The notes below the pieces were generated by a model that saw nothing but the letters and a program-made list of their open reading frames with translations, made no database searches and had not been told where the DNA came from. Made by a program: the position numbers and the translations under genes. Shown here piece by piece: positions 57,801-64,000 of a stretch of DNA of 64,000 nt; the first letter of the stretch is position 1, and each line of letters begins with the position of its first letter. Source of the DNA: Flavobacterium sp. LC2016-12 (lineage in GTDB: Bacteria; Bacteroidota; Bacteroidia; Flavobacteriales; Flavobacteriaceae); the NCBI RefSeq assembly GCF_015351595.1, contig NZ_JADKPT010000005.1, positions 186,001-250,000 on the forward strand. Direction: 5' to 3'.

Positions 57801-60800
57801 CGGATCCAAAAAAAGATGGTTTTGTAGCAGTTAAACTTTCTTCTGTCATTCCTGATCTTTATATCACTACCAACGGAAATTATGGTAATCAAACCTATTT
57901 TGAAAATACGTATCATTTGCAAAACCATGAAGTAACAATCAAAGTTCCGCTAAAAAAAGAATTCGAAAAATCTGTTGGCATAAGTTTTCAAAGCATTTTC
58001 GACAACGAAATTTTTAATAACCAAATAGACGTTGCACTAAAAACACCAGAATCTAAACTTGAATTACTTGTAGAAAGTTTTAGAAATAAAATCGAACCCG
58101 GAAGTAAGGAAACCTGGTCGTTTAAACTAAAATCAATCAATGCAAAAACCGAAGCAGAAGTATTAGCCTCTATGTACGACAGCTCTTTAGACCAGTTTAC
58201 AAAAAAGGACTGGAATAATAGCTTAAGTATATACAATTACCATTACAATTCTCCTAATTTTAAATCTGGTTTAGGTTTTGAACGAACATCTTCCTCTCTG
58301 GAAAATCTAAATGAATTTATTCCTCTAACTGAATTAAAAAATGATGAAACACGATTAAACTGGTTTGGTTTTGACTTCAATAATAGCCGATACGGTGATT
58401 CACTTGGCATCACGATAACCGAACTTAAAGATAAAAAAGTAGGCAGCGAAACTATTAAAGGAGATCCTGATGCTGTTTTAACTGTTGATGAAGCTGTTGG
58501 TGCTGGTGCTAATGCTATCGTAATCGAAGAAAATTCATCACTTTACAAAACTATGCCAGCTGCAGCGTTGAAAACACAAAAAGCCTTAATGTATAGTCGC
58601 CTTTCAGAAAAATCTTCTTTAAAAATAAAAGGCAGTGTAACAATTTCTGCTGATCTTTTGTATATAATTGATGGAGAAATTGCTTCTAAAAATGAGGCTA
58701 ATAATTTAAATCCCGCAGACATTCTTTCAATGGATGTTTTAAAAGATGCGGCAGCAACAGCCCTTTATGGAAGCAAAGCAAAAAACGGCGCAATAATCAT
58801 CACAACCAAAAAAGCATTAGAAGCTTTAACGCAAGTAAAAGCGAGGAAAAATCTGTCTGAAACTGCTTTCTTTTTACCTAATTTAAAAACAGACGCCAAC
58901 GGAAAAGTAAGCTTCAACTTTACTTCCCCAGAAGCTTTAACGGCTTGGAAACTTCGTTTATTGGCACACAATAAAGATGCTGTTTCGGGTTACTTAGAAA
59001 AAAGCGTTGTAACGCAAAAAGAATTAATGGTTTTACCGAATTTCCCACGTTTCTTTAGAGAAAAAGATACTATTGTTATCTCGGCTAAGATTTCGAATGT
59101 TACTGATAAAGCCAAAACCGGAATCGCCATTTTACAATTCTTTGATGCCACAACCATGCAGCCGATTGATGCCAAAATGCTGAACGCAAAAAATGTTCGA
59201 AATTTCAATGTTGGTGCTTTTGGAAATACAACGGCGAGTTGGACCATTTCAATTCCGGAAGGTTTACAGGGGGTTCAATATAAAATTCTCGCCAAATCCG
59301 GAAATTTCTCCGATGGGGAAGAAAACATACTTCCTGTTTTAACGAACAAAATGCTGGTTACAGAAAGTATTCCTATTTGGGTTCGTGAGAATTCTACGAA
59401 AGAATATACGTTTGAAAATTTAAAAAACAATACCTCTTCTACTTTAAGAAACCATCAATTTACATTGGAATATACTTCGAATCCAACATGGATTGCGATT
59501 CAGTCTTTGCCTTATTTAATGGAATACGAACATGAGTGCGCTGAACAGACTTTTGCCCGTTTTTATTCGAATGCTTTGGCGTCCGAAATTATTTCTAGTA
59601 ATCCGAAGATTGCAACTGTTTTTGAAGATTGGAGGAAAAATGGAAAACTAAATTCGAAATTAGAAGAAAACGAAGAATTAAAATCGATTATTTTGGCTGA
59701 AACGCCTTGGCTAAATGATGCCCAAAGCGAGAATGAAAAGAAAAAGAATCTAGCCCTGTTGTTTGATTTGGAGAAAATGAAAACCTCACAAGAAGCTACT
59801 TTTGATAAATTAAAACAAAAACAAAATCCATCCGGAGGATTTGCATGGTTTAACGGGGGCAACGAAAGCGAATACATTACCCGACATATTTTGGCTGGCC
59901 TGGGTCATCTATCCAAACTGAATAAAACAGAAAATACTAACACAAAAATTGATGCAATTGCCAAAACCGGAATTCCGTTCCTGGATAATAAATTCCTGGA
60001 ATATTATAAAGGTCAGACGAAAAATTTAAAAACAACTGATAAACTTATATGGATCAATCCTTATTCTGATTTGCATTATTTATATACGAGAAGTTTTTAT
60101 TTAGATAAATATCCGCTTTCAGATACTTTAAAAAAGGCAACTAAATTGTATTTGGAGACAGCTAAAAAAGATTGGCTAAATTATTCTATTTACGAAAAAG
60201 GCTTGGCTGCATTAGCTTTAAATCGTTTTGGAGAAAGTGATTCGGCTAAAAAAATCATTGAAAGTTTAAAAGAAACTTCTTCCAACAATGAAGATTGGGG
60301 AATGTACTGGATTGCCAATAAAGCAGGATGGTATTGGTATCAGGCTCCAATTGAAACTCAGGCTTTATTGATTGAGGCTTTCGCCGAAGTGAATCGCGAT
60401 ACCAAATCAGTAGATGCCATGAAGGTCTGGTTATTAAAAAACAAGCAAACCAAAAACTGGCCAACCACAAAATCAACTACCGAAGCCATTTATGCTTTAT
60501 TAATGCAAGGAAATGATTGGCTTTCGGTAAAAGATAATACCATTATTAAAATTGGAGACCAAAAAATCCTGACCAAAAAAATATCTGAAAACGAAAAAGA
60601 AGCCGAAACTGGATACATCAAAATGAACTGGAAGGCTGATGAAGTTAAAAAAGAAATGGCTTCCATAAATATTCAGAACAAATCAAAAGTGCCTGGTTTT
60701 GGTGGCGTTTACTGGCAATATTTTGAAGATTTAGATAAAATCAAAACTAATTCAGGAGCTGTTTTATCGGTTTCGAAAGAGTTATATCTAAAAAAGAATA

Positions 60801-61180
60801 CTATGAAAGGGGATCAACTAGAAAGAATCACCTCTAAAAACCCTTTAAAAACTGGTGATCTGGTTACCGTTCGATTAATTATTACTTCGAAAGAAGACAC
60901 AGAATATGTTCATTTAAAAGATATGAGAGCTTCTTGTTTTGAACCTGTAAATGTACTTTCAGAGTATCAATACAAAGATCAATTGGGTTATTATATGAGT
61001 ACGAAAGATGCTGCAACGCATTTCTTTTTTGACCGAATCAATAAAGGAACTTACGTATTAGAATATGATATTAGGGTAAATAACAGTGGCGAATTTTCCA
61101 ACGGAATTACCACAATTGAAAGTATGTATGCTCCGGAATTTTCTAGTCATACAAAGGGGATTCGAGTAAAAGTTCAATAA
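54824..61180 (+). CDS. Alpha-2-macroglobulin family protein with SusC-plug-like insert
   Basis: 2118 residues with a type I signal peptide (MKNILFVFLLFTTALFAQ), so not the usual lipoprotein form. In order: a helical N-terminal region (20-400) with five heptad-like repeats at 119-153; macroglobulin domains, MG2 near 583-690 (FYLDRAIYRPGQTVYYKGIA); a segment at 1278-1330 resembling the plug signature of SusC proteins (IIDGEIASK, LKDAAATALYGSKAKNGAII); the A2M domain (about 1340-1395, SPEALTAWKLRLLAHNKD); the thioester motif CAEQ (Cys1572-Gln1575); and a helical thioester domain plus C-terminal MG domains. The reading frame is intact over 6.3 kb. Probable role: trapping proteases in the periplasm or at the envelope. 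Bacterial A2Ms often pair with PBP1C (pbpC); none is next to it here. Confidence 0.92.
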   Translation: MKNILFVFLLFTTALFAQKNDKNWAKVVAYENEGKIKSANEIVDKIYKKAVSAKDEVQMIKCFFYQSKYLQVVDENAKTKILDHLKTDISRVSIPSKAILNLIYAKCLNRYSNYDEAYAVVDSAAAVVDEAAAMIDSASFTVDTIAVAIDTTAVVDMQEDDKASIDFTSEKEVIALYEKTLENESILKKTSLKKYQAIFSFLTLEKIKNENLYDYLLKENIAFFTEKIERWKIDNSQIPAYKNELLGNSEAFLALELNFIKEENFKKVLSLYKKLESGNPSLENQFDRIIFCSEFMPQPNEDLKTFLNEFQQRSNDPILTQKILLKKAEILLSQASKELHPDYNIEAIKIYDEIIKLNNETSAAQTALEQKQYVISKSLTARLQKFIYNKENTRAFITYKNLEHLRISFYKIDQKKLRKFLDSYYEEDSLAAAITKNQIKIASKDYQLQNKKDYFEYTTEVVLPQLETGTYLVYFESDSDSKKEKPFSYQTITVSNLSILASQEINKENFQVLDRKTGKPLENVTIKSKRYILKTDSNGLASYIGANNYDYNEHLEFSLANDTILPEKNYLRYTQQYNQTENNSLTGKVEFYLDRAIYRPGQTVYYKGIAIKKQKNKTSIVANTTFKIFVRDTNYQTFKELEVITNEFGSFSGEFTLPKSGLTGNFNIYATQPDNYKKGDISFKNKPNASFWKTVRLENSQTYFRVEEYKRPKFKVDFDPKKESFQVNQSIKVNGTAKAFAGSNISDAKVTYKVTRFTRYVRNYSDYWGYEQNEIIATGETKTDASGKFVIEFIAEPSKNAIKEQLPVFSYSVVADVTDINGETHTSETTVKVGYHDLVINASIPGSIETKNKNEITLTSTNLNGEFLAAKGEIKLYFVSPFSYKFKENLWQKPEIENISASDFERLFPYEMVEIKTDKANEVLLFSKKVDTEKDKKIVLDFISNYKSGIYKIVFSAKDTFNNPIESVSTFEIKQSKDKFNPSKLFTAEQINTDPKKDGFVAVKLSSVIPDLYITTNGNYGNQTYFENTYHLQNHEVTIKVPLKKEFEKSVGISFQSIFDNEIFNNQIDVALKTPESKLELLVESFRNKIEPGSKETWSFKLKSINAKTEAEVLASMYDSSLDQFTKKDWNNSLSIYNYHYNSPNFKSGLGFERTSSSLENLNEFIPLTELKNDETRLNWFGFDFNNSRYGDSLGITITELKDKKVGSETIKGDPDAVLTVDEAVGAGANAIVIEENSSLYKTMPAAALKTQKALMYSRLSEKSSLKIKGSVTISADLLYIIDGEIASKNEANNLNPADILSMDVLKDAAATALYGSKAKNGAIIITTKKALEALTQVKARKNLSETAFFLPNLKTDANGKVSFNFTSPEALTAWKLRLLAHNKDAVSGYLEKSVVTQKELMVLPNFPRFFREKDTIVISAKISNVTDKAKTGIAILQFFDATTMQPIDAKMLNAKNVRNFNVGAFGNTTASWTISIPEGLQGVQYKILAKSGNFSDGEENILPVLTNKMLVTESIPIWVRENSTKEYTFENLKNNTSSTLRNHQFTLEYTSNPTWIAIQSLPYLMEYEHECAEQTFARFYSNALASEIISSNPKIATVFEDWRKNGKLNSKLEENEELKSIILAETPWLNDAQSENEKKKNLALLFDLEKMKTSQEATFDKLKQKQNPSGGFAWFNGGNESEYITRHILAGLGHLSKLNKTENTNTKIDAIAKTGIPFLDNKFLEYYKGQTKNLKTTDKLIWINPYSDLHYLYTRSFYLDKYPLSDTLKKATKLYLETAKKDWLNYSIYEKGLAALALNRFGESDSAKKIIESLKETSSNNEDWGMYWIANKAGWYWYQAPIETQALLIEAFAEVNRDTKSVDAMKVWLLKNKQTKNWPTTKSTTEAIYALLMQGNDWLSVKDNTIIKIGDQKILTKKISENEKEAETGYIKMNWKADEVKKEMASINIQNKSKVPGFGGVYWQYFEDLDKIKTNSGAVLSVSKELYLKKNTMKGDQLERITSKNPLKTGDLVTVRLIITSKEDTEYVHLKDMRASCFEPVNVLSEYQYKDQLGYYMSTKDAATHFFFDRINKGTYVLEYDIRVNNSGEFSNGITTIESMYAPEFSSHTKGIRVKVQ

Positions 61181-61253
61181 CAACTTTAATCTTAAATTTC
61201 AATAAAGAAATTCCAAATTCCAAAATACAGCCTTGTAGATTTTCTACATAAAA

Positions 61254-61283
61254 AAACCCGATAGATTTTAATCTATCGGGTTT
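61254..61283. terminator. Bidirectional terminator between the A2M and S46 genes
   Basis: Perfect 13-bp stem AAACCCGATAGAT / ATCTATCGGGTTT with a 4-nt loop and A/T flanks, between convergent genes. Confidence 0.93.
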
Positions 61284-61303
61284 CCTTTTCAATAAAAATT
61301 AGA

Positions 61304-63448
61304 TTATTTAATAATCGTCATTTCATCAATAATGTTTTTAGCTCCTGCATATTTGTCAATAATCCAAAGTACATAACGAATATCTACGTTGATTGTTCTT
61401 TGCAATTTAGGATCAAAAATAACATCTCCAGCCATAGCTTCGATGTTTCCATCAAAAGCAATTCCAATTAACTCTCCTTTTCCGTTTAATACCGGAGAAC
61501 CTGAATTTCCTCCTGTAATATCATTATCCGTTAAGAAGTTTACCGGCATATATCCTGCTTTATCAGCATATTGACCAAAATCTTTTGCTTTGTTTAATTC
61601 TAACAAACGCGCTGGTAAATCAAATTCCTGATCTCCTGCTTTATACTTTTTAACCATACTTTCCATAGTAGTATAGTTATTGATTTTAGCATCATTACGA
61701 GGGTCAGCTGGCAAAGCACGAACTTTTCCATAAGTCAATCTTAACGTTGAGTTTGCATCAGGATATTGAATAGCATTTAATTTTGATTCTCTTAAACCTT
61801 CAACCAATTTACGGTAAGCAATTGCAAAACCGTCATCAGCTTTTGACTGATCATCTGTCTTAGCACGGTATTTTGTCAATAAATCATTAGAAATAATATA
61901 CAACGGATCGTGTACAATTGCTAATGGTTTAGGATCAGCCATAAATGCCAATACTTTATCTTTAGATGTGAAATAACTTACTTCAGTCGCTTTAGCAACA
62001 TCAGCAGTAAAATCACCATTGTTTGCTGTTTTCATTTTAGCAACTTGTGGTGCTAAGCCATATTCTGCAGCTTTAGCAGCATATAAATTCAATTGTGCAG
62101 TTAACACATCTTTTTCAAGCGGTGCATAAAAGTCCCCATAAATGTTATCAATCATAGAGTTGATCTTAGGCAACATTTCGGCTTTTTTAGCATCGTTTTC
62201 ATTATAGTAAGCGATCAAGGCATTACCTAAAGTTGCCGGAGCAGTTGCATAACCTGAAGTACGTAAAACTTGAGATAGATAATTATCATGACGCGCTTTT
62301 AAGTTCGTTTCTTTATAATAATCATTAATCGTCGGAATTACATTTTCGTATTTTTCTTTGTTAGCTGGTTTAGCAGCCCACTCGTAAAATTTATCTTCCT
62401 GAGCCGATTTTGTTTCTGCAGTTCCGGCTTTAGTCAAAGCATCAATCATTCCCTGACGGTTTTTCCAGTAATTTGCAGTTGAAGCATATTTAGAAGCATA
62501 TTGCAAACGAACTGTTGCATCTTTGTCCATATACTTTTTCATTTGGTCCATTCCGGTTTTTGCACCTTCAACCCAAGCAGGATAAGCAAACTTTACGTTT
62601 TGCTCAATTCCACCAGCTGGCATCCAACGATTTGTTCTTCCCGGATAACCAAGGATCATCGCAAAATCATTTTCTTTAACTCCTTTAATACTTACAGGCA
62701 AATAATGTTTTGGCTGTAAAGGCACATTATCTTTTGAATACGCTGCAGGGTTTCCAGCTTTATCAGCATATACTCTAAACATAGAGAAATCTCCTGTTTG
62801 ACGAGGCCATTCCCAGTTGTCAGTGTCTCCACCAAATTTACCAACACTTTCCGGTGGTGTTCCTACTAAACGAACGTCTGTGTAATCCTGGTAAACGAAA
62901 TAGTAATATTCATTCCCTTGAAAGAAAGGGCGAACAGAAACGGTATATTTTCCACCTTCGTTATTTTCCTTTTCGATCAAAGCAATTTCTTGCTGAATGA
63001 TTTTGTTTCTTTCTGTTTCTGTCATTGTATCGTTTACTTTTGACAAAATTCTTTTAGAAACGTCATCCATACGAACAAAGAAACGAACGTATAAAGATTT
63101 TGGTTTCATTTCGGCACTTCTTTCTTTTGCCCAAAAACCATCTTTCAAATAATTTTGTTCTGCTGTAGAAAGTTCAGCAATTGCATTGTAACCACAGTGG
63201 TGATTGGTTAAAACTAATCCGTCTTTAGAAACGATTTCAGCTGTACAGCCTCCATTAAATTGTACAATCGCATCTTTTAAACTATGATGATTGATACTGT
63301 AAATTTCTTCGGCTGTTAATTGCAAGCCCATTTTTTCCATATCTCTATGGTTCAATCTTTCGATAAACATCAAAAACCACATTCCTTCGTCAGCTCTTGC
63401 AGGAAAAGCCATAAGGCACATGGTAAAGAATAAAACTATTTTTTTCAT
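61304..63448 (-). CDS. S46 family dipeptidyl-peptidase, DPP7-like
   Basis: 714 residues with a signal peptide (cleavage near ARADEGMW, leaving the DEGMW N-terminus typical of the family). Chymotrypsin-type halves split by a helical domain (about 270-560). The catalytic His lies in TNHHCGY (83/84), Asp in the GGDTDNWEWPRQTGDFSMFR block, and Ser649 in TGGNSGSPV. The residue 18 after the catalytic Ser is Gly667 (AFDGN). In the P. gingivalis enzymes this position is Gly in DPP7 (hydrophobic P1) and Arg in DPP11 (acidic P1), so DPP7-like specificity is inferred. Releases dipeptides from peptides in the periplasm. Confidence 0.93.
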   Translation of the reverse strand: MKKIVLFFTMCLMAFPARADEGMWFLMFIERLNHRDMEKMGLQLTAEEIYSINHHSLKDAIVQFNGGCTAEIVSKDGLVLTNHHCGYNAIAELSTAEQNYLKDGFWAKERSAEMKPKSLYVRFFVRMDDVSKRILSKVNDTMTETERNKIIQQEIALIEKENNEGGKYTVSVRPFFQGNEYYYFVYQDYTDVRLVGTPPESVGKFGGDTDNWEWPRQTGDFSMFRVYADKAGNPAAYSKDNVPLQPKHYLPVSIKGVKENDFAMILGYPGRTNRWMPAGGIEQNVKFAYPAWVEGAKTGMDQMKKYMDKDATVRLQYASKYASTANYWKNRQGMIDALTKAGTAETKSAQEDKFYEWAAKPANKEKYENVIPTINDYYKETNLKARHDNYLSQVLRTSGYATAPATLGNALIAYYNENDAKKAEMLPKINSMIDNIYGDFYAPLEKDVLTAQLNLYAAKAAEYGLAPQVAKMKTANNGDFTADVAKATEVSYFTSKDKVLAFMADPKPLAIVHDPLYIISNDLLTKYRAKTDDQSKADDGFAIAYRKLVEGLRESKLNAIQYPDANSTLRLTYGKVRALPADPRNDAKINNYTTMESMVKKYKAGDQEFDLPARLLELNKAKDFGQYADKAGYMPVNFLTDNDITGGNSGSPVLNGKGELIGIAFDGNIEAMAGDVIFDPKLQRTINVDIRYVLWIIDKYAGAKNIIDEMTIIK

Positions 63449-63575
63449 GTTATTTTGTTTAAGTGATGCGAATATAATTCATTTTCGCAATTATTACATT
63501 CCTTGAACTCTTAAAATAAAATATACTGGTACGTTTTTATCTTTTTTTTACGAATTTAACATTACTGAAAATAAA

Positions 63576-63603
63576 AAAGGCGCTCTGAAAACAGAACGCC
63601 TTT
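63576..63603 (-). terminator. Terminator of obgE
   Basis: 12-bp stem with one mismatch (AAAGGCGCTCTG / CAGAACGCCTTT), AAAA loop, and a T run on the minus strand, 19 nt after the obgE stop. Confidence 0.88.
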
Positions 63604-63622
63604 AAAAAATATTTTAAGACTT

Positions 63623-64000
63623 TTACTCGTTAAGCATTTTCCAAAGCTTGTCTTTCAAATCAGTCAAACCTTGTTGAGCAACTGATGAAATAAACATGTA
63701 TGGAATATCTTTGAAAGCGACATCAAGTTCAACTTTTAATTCAGCTTTCAATTCATCATCCAGCATATCACATTTTGAAATTACCAAAAGACGTTCTTTA
63801 TCCAGCATCTCTGGATTGTACTTCGTCAATTCATTAACCAAAATATCATATTCTGCTTTAATGTCTGGCGTATCAACCGGAACTAAAAATAACAAAGTTG
63901 AATTACGCTCAATGTGACGCAAGAAATAATGTCCTAACCCTTTTCCTTCAGCAGCACCTTCAATAATTCCGGGAATATCAGCAATTACAAAAGATTGAAA
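63623..64000 (-). CDS. obgE: GTPase ObgE/CgtA, C-terminal part (cut by window edge)
   Basis: The last 125 residues of Obg. The frame runs open to the window edge and includes the G3 motif DIPG with the Obg-specific switch block [20 protein letters not shown], then G4 ISKCDMLD (an SKCD variant of NKxD) and G5 [10 protein letters not shown]. The internal TTG at 63922 is not a start. Obg couples GTP binding to late 50S assembly and stress signalling. The glycine-rich Obg fold and Walker A lie beyond the window. Confidence 0.95.
   Translation of the reverse strand, partial: FQSFVIADIPGIIEGAAEGKGLGHYFLRHIERNSTLLFLVPVDTPDIKAEYDILVNELTKYNPEMLDKERLLVISKCDMLDDELKAELKVELDVAFKDIPYMFISSVAQQGLTDLKDKLWKMLNE

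Noticed and set aside
61205..61248. ATTCCAA tandem repeat and TGTAGA/TCTACA mini-hairpin after the A2M gene
   Set aside because: Only two to three short units and a 6-bp stem; the adjacent 13-bp hairpin already explains termination.

Overview
The window looks like a chromosomal segment of a Flavobacterium-type member of the Bacteroidota. Evidence: AT-rich DNA; -7 boxes of the TAnnTTTG type, several with a TTG about 20 nt upstream; two SusC/SusD-type outer-membrane import loci; a BamA-like barrel, an S46 dipeptidyl-peptidase and a non-lipoprotein alpha-2-macroglobulin; and the arrangement rpsL-rpsG-fusA-rpsJ followed by the complete rplC-to-rplQ ribosomal block. I found no tRNA, rRNA, CRISPR array, insertion sequence, integrase or phage gene.

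Layout. 0-5.8 kb (minus): first genes of a surface-polysaccharide cluster (outer-membrane export lipoprotein, Wzc-type tyrosine autokinase, WbpP-like 4-epimerase, UDP-glucose dehydrogenase), which runs off the left edge. 5.9-14 kb: housekeeping (recR, a CoA-binding protein, marC, two arginine-deiminase-fold hydrolases, gltA, eno, carA). 14-31.4 kb (minus): 32 translation and secretion genes in two transcription units. The str unit rpsL-rpsG-fusA-rpsJ ends at a strong hairpin; the S10-spc-alpha unit rplC...rplQ starts from its own promoter and has a second promoter plus a GC-rich hairpin before rpsH. 31.6-44.7 kb (plus): a BamA/TamA-like protein, a SusC-SusD pair, a 567-bp regulatory gap, then a second SusC-SusD pair with two further lipoproteins, a layout that recalls the four-component Bacteroides BT2261-2264 peptide importer. 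44.8-54.7 kb: rlmB, a DUF2490 protein, a rhomboid protease, rarA, a compact GNAT-radC-yjjG-unknown operon, a DUF1287 lipoprotein, mpl and a TPR protein. 54.8-64 kb: a 2118-residue alpha-2-macroglobulin with a CAEQ thioester and an embedded SusC-plug-like segment, an S46 dipeptidyl-peptidase (DPP7-like pocket), and the C-terminal part of obgE cut by the window edge.

How it fits together: most of the window is core growth machinery. The accessory theme is the cell envelope: polysaccharide export, TonB-dependent import of oligomers (peptides are my best guess for the second locus), dipeptide release by the S46 enzyme, and protease trapping by the alpha-2-macroglobulin. The points most worth a second look are the plug-like segment and heptad repeat in the alpha-2-macroglobulin, the structured gaps inside the ribosomal operon (before rpsD, rpsH and rplQ), the structured element and long leader between the two SusCD loci, and a 112-bp palindrome that contains the stop codons of two convergent genes.
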